A DNA stretch of 36,665 nucleotides, taken from the NCBI RefSeq assembly GCF_003612055.1, contig NZ_RAWB01000023.1, positions 1-36,665 on the forward strand, in the 5' to 3' direction. The position numbers were made by a program, and so were the translations under genes. Position 1 is the first letter of the stretch. Every line of letters starts with the position of its first letter. Shown one piece after another: positions 20,201 to 34,580 of the stretch. The notes under the pieces were generated by a model. It did no database searches, was not told where the DNA came from, and saw nothing but the letters and a program-made list of their open reading frames with translations. This DNA comes from Corallococcus llansteffanensis. GTDB taxonomy: Bacteria > Myxococcota > Myxococcia > Myxococcales > Myxococcaceae.

Positions 20201-21436
20201 ATGGCGAAGCAGAAGTCGGGGGAGATCATCGTCGGCCTCGACATTGGCACGACGAAGATCTGCGCCATCGTGGGCGAGCTGACTGATAGCGGCATCGACA
20301 TCATCGGCATCGGCACGCACCCGTCGAAGGGTCTGCGCAAGGGCGTCGTGGTCAACATCGAGGCCACGGTGTCGTCCATCCGTCGCGCGGTGGAGGAAGC
20401 CGAGTTGATGGCCGGGGCGGAGATCTCCCACGTGTACACGGGGATCGCCGGCGGCCACATCAAGGGCTTCAACTCCCAGGGCATCGTCGCGGTGAAGGAC
20501 AAGGAGGTCCGCGAGGCGGACATCGCGCGCGTCATCGACGCCGCGAAGGCGGTGGCCATCCCCCTGGACCGGGAGGTCATCCACGTCCTGCCCCAGGAGT
20601 TCATCATCGACGACCAGGGCGGCATCAAGGAGCCCCTGGGCATGGCGGGTGTGCGCCTGGAGGCCAAGGTGCACATCGTCACGGGCGCCGTCTCCAGCGC
20701 GCAGAACATCGTCAAGTGCGCCAACCGCACCGGGCTCAATGTCTCCGACATCGTGCTGCAGCCGCTGGCCAGCGCGGAGGCGGTGCTGAGCGAGGACGAG
20801 AAAGAGCTGGGCGTGTGCCTCGTCGACATCGGCGGCGGCACCACGGACATCGCCATCTTCTCCGGCGGCTCCATCGTCCACACGGCCGTGATTGCCCTGG
20901 GCGGCAACAACCTGACGAGCGACATCGCCATCGGTCTGCGCACCCCCGCGCACGAGGCCGAGCGCATCAAGCAGAAGTACGGCTGCGCGCTCGCGTCGAT
21001 GATCAACAAGGACGAGACGATCGAGGTCCCCAGCGTGGGCGGCCGTCAGCCTCGCGTCCTGGGCCGGCAGATCCTCTCGGAGATCCTGGAGCCGCGCGTG
21101 GAGGAGATCTTCCAGCTCGTCCACCGTGAGATCCAGAAGTGCGGCTACGAGGACCTGCTCGCGTCCGGCATCGTCATCACGGGTGGCTCCACGCTGCTCG
21201 CGGGCATGCCGGAGCTGGCTGAAGAGGTGCTGGGCCTGCCGGTGCGTCGGGGCATGCCGCGCGGCATCGGCGGTCTGGTGGATGTGGTGAAGAGCCCCAT
21301 GTACGCCACGGGCGTGGGCCTGGTCGTCTACGGCGCCAAGCACATGGACCGGCGCATGTTCCGCATCCGCGAGGACGGCAACGTCTACAAGAAGGTGAAG
21401 GGCCGGATGCGCGAGTGGCTGGAAGAAATCTTCTGA
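20201..21436 (+). CDS. ftsA: Cell division protein FtsA
   Basis: FtsA is the actin-like ATPase that tethers FtsZ to the membrane. The 411-residue product has the phosphate-1 loop IVGLDIGTTK (D14-K19), phosphate-2 VDIGGGTTD (from D209) and the adenosine-contact string IVITGGSTLLAGM. The C-terminus, KKVKGRMREWLEEIF, fits the amphipathic membrane-targeting helix. The ATG at 20201 has a strong GGAGG at 20191-20195. It is the last gene of the dcw transcription unit, because a strong terminator begins 30 bases after the stop. Here ftsZ does not follow directly. Confidence 0.96.
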   Translation: MAKQKSGEIIVGLDIGTTKICAIVGELTDSGIDIIGIGTHPSKGLRKGVVVNIEATVSSIRRAVEEAELMAGAEISHVYTGIAGGHIKGFNSQGIVAVKDKEVREADIARVIDAAKAVAIPLDREVIHVLPQEFIIDDQGGIKEPLGMAGVRLEAKVHIVTGAVSSAQNIVKCANRTGLNVSDIVLQPLASAEAVLSEDEKELGVCLVDIGGGTTDIAIFSGGSIVHTAVIALGGNNLTSDIAIGLRTPAHEAERIKQKYGCALASMINKDETIEVPSVGGRQPRVLGRQILSEILEPRVEEIFQLVHREIQKCGYEDLLASGIVITGGSTLLAGMPELAEEVLGLPVRRGMPRGIGGLVDVVKSPMYATGVGLVVYGAKHMDRRMFRIREDGNVYKKVKGRMREWLEEIF

Positions 21437-21465
21437 AGTCCGCGGGCGTGATGCCGCGCTGAGTC

Positions 21466-21490
21466 AGGGCTCCCTTCGGGGGGCCCTTTC
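21466..21490 (+). terminator. Rho-independent terminator of the dcw operon
   Basis: AGGGCTCCC (21466-21474), a TTCG tetraloop (21475-21478) and GGGGGCCCT (21479-21487) form a 9-bp stem with one G-U pair, followed by TTC. The UUCG loop makes it very stable. It lies 30 bases after ftsA and separates the dcw operon from the giant gene. Confidence 0.85.
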
Positions 21491-21522
21491 GCGTTTCTGG
21501 GGACCCGGTCCGGGGCAGGGCG

Positions 21523-21597
21523 GACGCGTCAACGGTGCACGCTGACGCGTCAGGTGGGAACGCCGGGGGCTTTCCAGTTTCTGGAATCTGGATCCAG
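21523..21597. promoter_or_regulatory. Array of palindromes upstream of the giant surface-protein gene
   Basis: Four dyads lie within 75 bases: GACGCGTC at 21523-21530, GACGCGTC at 21544-21551, TTCCAG-N3-CTGGAA at 21572-21586 and CTGGATCCAG at 21588-21597. The two GACGCGTC sites are 21 bp apart, which is two helical turns, so they face the same side of the DNA. The array lies about 105 to 180 bp before the transcription start predicted from the sigma-54 element. That is the usual distance for enhancer-binding-protein sites. Confidence 0.55.
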
Positions 21598-21677
21598 CTT
21601 CCGGACGCCGCTCGTAAGCATGGAGGGCAAGCCGCACAAGTGTCCGGATTTGGAGGGAATGAAAATCCGACAGACGA

Positions 21678-21693
21678 TGGCGCCCGGCTTGCT
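21678..21693 (+). promoter_or_regulatory. Candidate sigma-54 (-24/-12) promoter of the giant gene
   Basis: TGGCGCCCGGCTTGCT matches the sigma-54 consensus TGGCACG-N4-TTGCW. The invariant GG (21679-21680) and GC (21691-21692) are exactly ten bases apart, and TGGC and TTGCT are complete. Only two positions of the -24 box differ. Transcription would start near 21704, giving a leader of about 44 bases to the ATG at 21748. Confidence 0.55.
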
Positions 21694-21747
21694 AGGGGGG
21701 CCTGTGGCTCCCGGAACCATCCCGCTGTTCGCGTGAGCCCTGACCCT

Positions 21748-29433
<7,686 letters not shown>

Positions 29434-29458
29434 TCCTTCACCGTCGTGCTGAAGTACG

Positions 29459-29494
29459 AAAGGCCCGGTTCCCATCCAGGGAGCCGGGCCTTTT
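29459..29494 (+). terminator. Strong Rho-independent terminator of the giant gene
   Basis: Fifteen base pairs with one G-U (29459-29473 with 29479-29493) enclose a five-base loop. The A-rich foot pairs with the TTTT run. It lies 26 bases after the stop codon. The stem is AT at the foot and nearly all GC above, the classic intrinsic-terminator form. It separates the giant gene from ftsZ. Confidence 0.92.
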
Positions 29495-29772
29495 CGTCAT
29501 CCGGGCCCCACCGCGCCACGTCAGGCCGCGCGCGAGGCACGCACGACCGACCAAGGTGAGTCAGGCGCGCGAGTCAAGAGGGCGTTTCGCCTACCGCGTC
29601 GCACGCATGCATGCCGAAGCCGTGCGCGTAAGTGGGCGTCAGGACTCGACACCGCAGCAGGGCGCTACAGGCTGGTAGCGGAATACTTGCCAAAGCGCCC
29701 GACTTCCTGATGATTGTCGAAGGCGGCAGTCATCGCGGACGGCGCCGTTGGGCTTCCGCCAAGAGGATCGAC
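29495..29772 (+). promoter_or_regulatory. ftsZ upstream region: dyad and weak promoter candidate
   Basis: This 278-base stretch between the terminator and ftsZ has no credible gene. It holds a palindrome GCATGCATGC (29605-29614), and the dyad CGCTAC-N6-GTAGCG (29663-29680) inside the GGGCGCTACAG string shared with the ftsQ leader. A weak sigma70-like pair follows: TTGCCA (29687-29692), 16 bases, GATGAT (29709-29714), with a start near 29721. The ribosome site AAGAGG is at 29761-29766. Because a strong terminator precedes it, ftsZ must have a promoter here. Which element it is remains uncertain. Confidence 0.45.
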
Positions 29773-31017
29773 ATGGACCAGTTCGAGCAGAACAAGCAGG
29801 CCGCGAAGATTCGTGTCGTGGGCGCGGGCGGGGCGGGCTGCAACGCGGTCAACACGATGATTCTGTCGAAGCTCGACCGCGTCGATTTCATCGCCGCCAA
29901 CACCGATGTCCAGGCGCTCGCCGCGAGCAAGGCGCCCACCCGGCTGCAGCTGGGCCAGGCGCTCACCAAGGGGCTGGGTGCCGGCGCCAACCCGGAGATG
30001 GGCCGCGAGGCCGCGCTGGAGTCGCGCGATCAGATCGCCGCGGTGCTGGAAGGCGCCGACATGGTCTTCGTGACGGCCGGCATGGGCGGTGGCACCGGCA
30101 CGGGCGCCGCGCCCATCATCGCGGACATCGCCAAGAGCCTGGGCTGCCTCACGGTGGGCGTCGTCACCAAGCCGTTCCTCTTCGAGGGCAACAAGCGCCG
30201 CAAGCAGGCCGAGCAGGGCATCGTGGAGCTCAAGGCCGCGGTGGACACGCTCATCACCATCCCCAACCAGCGCCTGCTGTCGCTCTCCAACGAGCCCATG
30301 CCGCTCTTGGAGACGTTCAAGCGCGCGGATGAGGTGCTCCTCAACGCCGTGCAGGGCATCAGCGACCTCATCCAGTACCACGGCTACATCAACGTGGACT
30401 TCGCGGATGTGAAGACCATCATGAGCGACAAGGGCCTGGCGCTCATGGGCACGGGCAACGCCTGCGGCGACCGGCGCGCCGTCATCGCCATGCAGCAGGC
30501 CATCTCCAGCCCGCTGCTGGAGGACGTCTCCATCGATGGCGCCACGGGCCTGCTCATCAACATCACCGGCGGCCGCGACATGACCCTCCAGGAGGTCAAC
30601 GAGGCCCTGACGCTGGTGCACGACGCGGCGGACGGCGAGGCGGAGATCATCTTCGGGTCGCTCATCGACGAGCAGATCCAGGACGAGGTGAAGATCACCA
30701 TCATCGCCACGGGCTTCGTGCACCGCGAGGCGGCCAAGGCGCGCCCCATGACGCAAGTCGTCCAGGTGCCCATGTCCATGCCCATGTCCAGCCGCCCCGC
30801 GCCGTCGTCGGTGCTGTCCTCGTCGCGCGAGGAGGTGGCGAGCCTCGTCCCCGCGAAGAGCACGCCCCGTCCGACGATGTCCACGGTGGAGAACCCGAAG
30901 TCCTCCATGCAGAGCGCGCGCACGGCCGTGGTGAAGGACGCGGCGCTGCCCCTGGACGAGGATCAGTTCGACATCCCGACGTTCCTGCGCCGCCAGGGTC
31001 AGACGGAGCTGCCGTAG
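29773..31017 (+). CDS. ftsZ: Cell division GTPase FtsZ
   Basis: FtsZ is the tubulin-like GTPase that forms the division ring. The 414-residue product has [14 protein letters not shown], the tubulin signature GGGTGTG (105-111) and the T7-loop region [11 protein letters not shown]. After the core there is a Ser/Pro-rich linker (about 325-395), and the C-terminal conserved peptide [11 protein letters not shown] (397-407) that binds FtsA and other partners. The ATG at 29773 is chosen because AAGAGG lies six bases upstream and [17 protein letters not shown] is a normal FtsZ N-terminus. An in-frame GTG at 29632 would add 47 unlikely residues. Between two separate leaders and a terminator, ftsZ is uncoupled from ftsQ-ftsA transcription. 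Confidence 0.97.
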   Translation: MDQFEQNKQAAKIRVVGAGGAGCNAVNTMILSKLDRVDFIAANTDVQALAASKAPTRLQLGQALTKGLGAGANPEMGREAALESRDQIAAVLEGADMVFVTAGMGGGTGTGAAPIIADIAKSLGCLTVGVVTKPFLFEGNKRRKQAEQGIVELKAAVDTLITIPNQRLLSLSNEPMPLLETFKRADEVLLNAVQGISDLIQYHGYINVDFADVKTIMSDKGLALMGTGNACGDRRAVIAMQQAISSPLLEDVSIDGATGLLINITGGRDMTLQEVNEALTLVHDAADGEAEIIFGSLIDEQIQDEVKITIIATGFVHREAAKARPMTQVVQVPMSMPMSSRPAPSSVLSSSREEVASLVPAKSTPRPTMSTVENPKSSMQSARTAVVKDAALPLDEDQFDIPTFLRRQGQTELP

Positions 31018-31030
31018 GGCAAGAAGGCCG

Positions 31031-31417
31031 TCAGTTGCGGGGGAGGCGGGCCACGCTCGCCGTGCCCCGGCCCGTGAGGCGGTCGCAGCGGGCGAACAGG
31101 CCGTCCACCTCGTCGTAGAGCGCGTCGATGCGCTCCGACGCACGGGGGGCGGGCAGCAGCCCGGTTCCGGACAGTTCCTCCATCCGGGTGCCGGCGCGCT
31201 GCAAGAGCTGCAGGGCCTTCAGCAGCGAGCGGCCCCGCTTGGTGCCGTCGGGCGTGAAGAGGGTGCCGCCCTCGTAGAGCGTCACCAGGTTGGCGCGGGT
31301 GGCCTGGAGCCGCTCATTGAGCCGGCTCCGGTACAAATCCAGACGGCGAGCGCGACGGGCACCATGCAGGTCCACGACGCCTTCCGTTCCTGTCGAGGGA
31401 GGCTTCACGTCGGGCAA
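31031..31417 (-). CDS. Small conserved-looking protein of unknown function
   Basis: This is a 128-residue, strongly basic and probably all-helical protein with no signal peptide or membrane segment. It contains RRARRLDLYRSRLNERLQA and a Leu-rich stretch, LLKALQLLQRAG, and may form a helical bundle or coiled coil. I recognise no family. The start shown is TTG (31415-31417 on the minus strand). A GTG four codons in is an alternative, and neither has a good ribosome site. It converges with ftsZ (13 bases between stops) and diverges from the biotin carboxylase gene. The codon use is like that of its neighbours, which supports a real gene. Confidence 0.65.
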   Translation of the reverse strand: MPDVKPPSTGTEGVVDLHGARRARRLDLYRSRLNERLQATRANLVTLYEGGTLFTPDGTKRGRSLLKALQLLQRAGTRMEELSGTGLLPAPRASERIDALYDEVDGLFARCDRLTGRGTASVARLPRN

Positions 31418-31488
31418 GGTACGCCAGGGGCTCGTAGACCCGCAAATTTACGGGACTGTACGGACCTGTTGCGCGCCTGTCCGAGCGC

Positions 31489-31517
31489 TTGTCAGGCAGG
31501 GGGGTGGGGGTTAGTTT
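31489..31517 (+). promoter_or_regulatory. Sigma70-like promoter of the biotin carboxylase gene
   Basis: TTGTCA (31489-31494), a 17-base G-rich spacer and TAGTTT (31512-31517) give a good -35 (5/6) and a weak -10 (3/6). Transcription from about 31524 leaves a leader of 24 bases to the ATG at 31548. Confidence 0.5.
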
Positions 31518-31547
31518 GGCCGCCCTTCGCAACGCCGGGGTACCGCC

Positions 31548-32897
31548 ATGTTCCAGAAGCTGCTCATCGCCAACCGGGGTGAAATCGCGCGCCGCATCGG
31601 GACGGTGGCCCGGCGGATGGGCGTGAAGACCGTGGCCGTGTACTCGGACGCGGACGCCACGCTGCCCTTCGTGAAGGAAGCGGACGAGGCGGTGCGCATC
31701 GGCCCCGCGCCGGCGAAGGACAGCTACCTGAGCATCCCCGCCATCCTGGAGGCGGCGAAGAAGACGGGCGCCCAGGCTGTGCACCCCGGCTACGGCTTCC
31801 TGTCGGAGAACGGCGAGTTCGCCCAGGCGTGCGCGGACGCGGGCCTGGTGTTCGTGGGGCCGCCGCCGGAGGCCATGGCGCGGATGAAGGACAAGAGCCA
31901 GGCGCGCAAGCTGGTGTCCGCCGCGGGCGTGCCGGTGGTGCCGGGCAGCGACGGCGTCCTTCCGGACGTGCAGAGCGCCCTGGAGGCCGCCGAGCGCATC
32001 GGCTACCCGGTGCTGTGCAAGGCCGCCAGCGGCGGTGGCGGCATCGGCATGGCGGCGGCGAACAGCCCCGCGGAGCTGGAGAAGGTGTTCCGCCAGTGCA
32101 CGGACCGGGCGAAGGCCGCCTTCGGCCGTGAGGGCGTGTACCTGGAGCGCTACTTCCCGGCGCCGCGCCACATCGAGGTCCAGATTCTGGGCGACACCCA
32201 CGGCCACCTCATCCACGGCCTGGAGCGCGAGTGCTCCATCCAGCGCCGGCACCAGAAGGTGGTGGAGGAGGCCCCGTCGGTGCTGTTCGCGAACGGGAAG
32301 AACGCGGCCCTGTCGGAGCAGCTCTTCACGGCGGCCGTCACCGCGGCGAAGACGTTCGGCTACGCCAACGCGGGCACGGTGGAGTTCCTGTACTCGGACG
32401 GGCAGGTGTACTTCATCGAGATGAACGCCCGGCTCCAGGTGGAGCACCCGGTGACGGAGCTCACGACGGGCCTGGACCTCATCGGCTGGCAGCTGCGCAT
32501 CGCCGCGGGCGAAAAGCTGACGGTGAAGCAGGAGGACGTGAAGCGGAAGGGCGCGGCGCTGGAGTTCCGCATCTACGCGGAGGACCCGGTGAAGTACTTC
32601 CCGTCCCCCGGCCCGCTGAAGGTGTTCCAGCCGCCCACGGGCGAGGGCGTGCGCCTGGACTCGGGCTACGCCGAGGGCGACGTGGTGACGCCGAACTACG
32701 ACCCCATGATTGCGAAGCTCATCATCTCCGGCGCCACGCGCGACGAGGCGATTGCCCGCGCGGTGAAGGCGCTGGAGGACTTCCGCATCGAGGGCATCAA
32801 GACGAACATCCCGCTCCACCTGCGCATCCTGAAGGCTCCCGCCTTCAGCGCCGGGGAGCTGGACACGCACTTCCTGGATCATCACGCGAAGCCGTAG
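31548..32897 (+). CDS. Biotin carboxylase subunit of an acyl-CoA carboxylase
   Basis: The 449-residue protein has the biotin carboxylase fold. It should carboxylate biotin on a carrier protein with ATP and bicarbonate, as in acetyl-, propionyl- or methylcrotonyl-CoA carboxylase. It starts KLLIANRGEIARRI, has HPGYGFLSEN, the ATP-grasp glycine loop KAASGGGGIGM (K158), and RHIEVQILGD. It also has ERECSIQRRHQKVVEEAP and the catalytic EMNARLQVEHPVTE (E291, R295). The length is that of a stand-alone AccC, with no fused biotinyl domain; a carrier is encoded next. No carboxyltransferase gene is visible in the window, so the acyl-CoA substrate is open. It does not lie beside accB of the classic accBC pair, so I give no symbol. 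Confidence 0.93.
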   Translation: MFQKLLIANRGEIARRIGTVARRMGVKTVAVYSDADATLPFVKEADEAVRIGPAPAKDSYLSIPAILEAAKKTGAQAVHPGYGFLSENGEFAQACADAGLVFVGPPPEAMARMKDKSQARKLVSAAGVPVVPGSDGVLPDVQSALEAAERIGYPVLCKAASGGGGIGMAAANSPAELEKVFRQCTDRAKAAFGREGVYLERYFPAPRHIEVQILGDTHGHLIHGLERECSIQRRHQKVVEEAPSVLFANGKNAALSEQLFTAAVTAAKTFGYANAGTVEFLYSDGQVYFIEMNARLQVEHPVTELTTGLDLIGWQLRIAAGEKLTVKQEDVKRKGAALEFRIYAEDPVKYFPSPGPLKVFQPPTGEGVRLDSGYAEGDVVTPNYDPMIAKLIISGATRDEAIARAVKALEDFRIEGIKTNIPLHLRILKAPAFSAGELDTHFLDHHAKP

Positions 32898-32924
32898 GGA
32901 GCGCGGCAGGCCGCGCTTCATTTT
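32898..32924 (+). terminator. Terminator-like hairpin between biotin carboxylase and carrier genes
   Basis: The stem at 32898-32906 with 32911-32919 has nine pairs with one G-T wobble around AGCGCGG / CCGCGCT and a four-base loop. It is followed by ATTTT (32920-32924). It overlaps the end of the first gene's trailer and precedes the GGAGG of the next gene by ten bases. It may act as a partial terminator that adjusts the ratio of the two products. Confidence 0.6.
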
Positions 32925-32947
32925 CACACCCGAGGAGGGACTGGTTC

Positions 32948-33160
32948 ATGGCGGACGTTGCGGCGCACATCACGGGAACGGTGTGGAAGATCGAGGTGAA
33001 GGTGGGTGACCCGGTGAAGGCCGGGGACACGCTCGTCATCCTCGAGTCGATGAAGATGGAGATGCCGGTGGAGACCACCGAGGACGGCACGGTGAAGGAG
33101 ATCCGCTGCAAGGAAGCGCAGCCCGTGAACGAGGGTGACGTCCTCGTGGTGCTCGGCTAG
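32948..33160 (+). CDS. Stand-alone biotinyl (biotin carboxyl carrier) domain protein
   Basis: The protein has only 70 residues and is a single biotinyl/lipoyl domain. It contains the biotinylation motif ESMKMEM with the target lysine K36, and the family strings GTVWKIEVKVGDPVKAGDTL and GDVLVVLG. It lacks the Ala/Pro-rich linker and thumb of AccB. It should carry CO2 between the biotin carboxylase encoded upstream and a carboxyltransferase encoded elsewhere. GGAGGGA (32934-32940) is a strong ribosome site seven bases before the ATG. Similar 70-residue carriers (BCCP-like) occur in bacteria and usually pair with an acyl-CoA carboxylase. Confidence 0.92.
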   Translation: MADVAAHITGTVWKIEVKVGDPVKAGDTLVILESMKMEMPVETTEDGTVKEIRCKEAQPVNEGDVLVVLG

Positions 33161-33178
33161 GCAGCGGGGACCCGGACG

Positions 33179-33946
33179 GTGACGGCGCCCACGCTGGGGG
33201 TGGAGGACCGCGAGGGCGGTGTGCGGGTGCTCACCGTCTCCAACCCCTCCCGGCGCAATGCCCTGGACGACGCGCTGCTGGCCCGTCTGGACGTGGCGCT
33301 GGAGCCCGCCCCCCATGTCCGTGCGCTGCTGGTGCGCGGGCAGGGCGGGCACTTCTGCGCGGGCTATGACTTGACGCACCTGGGGCCGCCCGGCGCGGAC
33401 GGACGGCTGCCGGACGACGCGCTGGTGGCGTGCCTGCTGAAGCTGGAGCGGCACCCGGCGCCATCGGTGGCGCTGGTGGAGGGCGGCGCGGTGGGCGCGG
33501 GCTTCGACCTGGCGGCCTCCTGTGACTTCCGCGTGGGCGCGCCCGACGCGTTCTTCCTCATGCCTCCGGCCCGGCTGGGCATCGTGTACTCGCCGGAGGG
33601 GCTGGCGCGCGCGGTGCGGCTGGTGGGGCTCTCACGGGCCAAGCAGCTGTTCCTCACCGCGCGCAGGCTGCCCGCGCCGGAGGCGCTCGCGTGGGGGCTG
33701 CTGGACGAGTGCCCGGAGGACGCGGAGGCGCGTGCGCTGGCCTTGTGCGAGACGCTGGCCGCGCAGGCACCGAAGGCGGTGTCGGGGATGAAGGAGGCGT
33801 TCGGATTGCTGTCGCGCTCCGCCCTGGCCCCGGAGGACGTCGCGCGGCTGCGCCAGGTGCGCGGCGAGGCGTTTGGCAGTGAGGATGCGAAGGAGGGGCG
33901 CGCGGCCTTCCTGGGAAAGCGCGCGCCCCACTTCAACGGTCGCTAG
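33179..33946 (+). CDS. Enoyl-CoA hydratase/isomerase (crotonase) family protein with altered active site
   Basis: This is a 255-residue crotonase-fold protein. The first oxyanion-hole string is present (HFCAGYDL, A61-G62), as is the second (GGAVGAGFDLAASCDFRVG). In hydratases two glutamates activate water. Here the first position is D110 (GAGFDL in place of GGGCEL). The second, usually in PEIxLG, is replaced: the string reads PPARLG. Classic hydration is therefore doubtful. Isomerase, decarboxylase or thioesterase activity is possible, but the sequence does not say which. The GTG at 33179 is 18 bases after the carrier gene, so the three genes may form one operon. The stop overlaps the convergent regulator gene by four bases (CTAG). 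Confidence 0.85.
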   Translation: MTAPTLGVEDREGGVRVLTVSNPSRRNALDDALLARLDVALEPAPHVRALLVRGQGGHFCAGYDLTHLGPPGADGRLPDDALVACLLKLERHPAPSVALVEGGAVGAGFDLAASCDFRVGAPDAFFLMPPARLGIVYSPEGLARAVRLVGLSRAKQLFLTARRLPAPEALAWGLLDECPEDAEARALALCETLAAQAPKAVSGMKEAFGLLSRSALAPEDVARLRQVRGEAFGSEDAKEGRAAFLGKRAPHFNGR

Positions 33947-34536
33947 GTGTCGCCGAACAGCTCGCCCATGCGCAGCTGCAGCGCGGAGGCGATCTTGTAG
34001 AGCGACGAGATGGACGCGGAGGATTCCGCGCGTTCAATCTGCGACAGCAGGGACACGGACAGGCCGGTGCGGCGGGCAAGCTGCTTGAGCGTGAGCTCCT
34101 GCGTCTTGCGGGCGTCGCGGATGGTGCGGCCAATGGCGCGGTGCAGGTCGGCTTCCGGGTCCTGCGACAGACCCTTCTTCTGCAACGCGTTGCGCACGGC
34201 GGCCGTGAACTGCTCCGGCTCCATGGGCTTCTTCACGTAGTCGGACGCCTGCGCCTTGAGGGAGGCGACAGCCGTGTCCACGGTGGGGTAGGCCGTGGCG
34301 ACGATGACCGCGATGTCCGTGTCGTACTTGCGGATCAGCTCCAACACTTCGGTGCCCGACATCTGCGGCATCATCATGTCGAGGATGACGAGGTGGAAGT
34401 CGGAGCCCCGGAGGATGTCCACCGTCTGGGTGGGGTCGGTGGTGGTGACCACCTCGTAGCCCTCACGCGTCAGCACCAGCTTGAGGTAGTCGCAGTTGTC
34501 CTGCTCGTCATCAACTACCAGGATGCGAATCTGCAC
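33943..34536 (-). CDS. Response regulator with receiver and XRE-type helix-turn-helix domains
   Basis: The 197-residue protein has an N-terminal receiver domain with the acidic pair D9-D10, the phospho-acceptor D53 in VILDMMMPQ and the conserved lysine in DYVKKPM. The C-terminal domain (about 134-195) is a Cro/CI-type helix-turn-helix, with LTLKQLARRTGLSVSLLSQIER then SISSLYKIASAL. A receiver joined to an XRE domain is uncommon; most outputs are winged-helix, NarL or Fis type. The start is GTG (34534-34536, minus strand), with GAGGAG five bases upstream. The gene lies 44 bases after the FHA gene and is probably cotranscribed with it. No histidine kinase gene is in view. Confidence 0.92.
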   Translation of the reverse strand: MQIRILVVDDEQDNCDYLKLVLTREGYEVVTTTDPTQTVDILRGSDFHLVILDMMMPQMSGTEVLELIRKYDTDIAVIVATAYPTVDTAVASLKAQASDYVKKPMEPEQFTAAVRNALQKKGLSQDPEADLHRAIGRTIRDARKTQELTLKQLARRTGLSVSLLSQIERAESSASISSLYKIASALQLRMGELFGDT

Positions 34537-34580
34537 AGCGTCTCCTCGCTGCAAGGTTGAGGGAAGTGCTGCGGGGGGGA

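Noticed and set aside
29673-29690. TGG...TTGC upstream of ftsZ as a sigma-54 promoter
   Set aside because: The GG to GC distance is 13 bases, not ten, so it cannot be a -24/-12 element.
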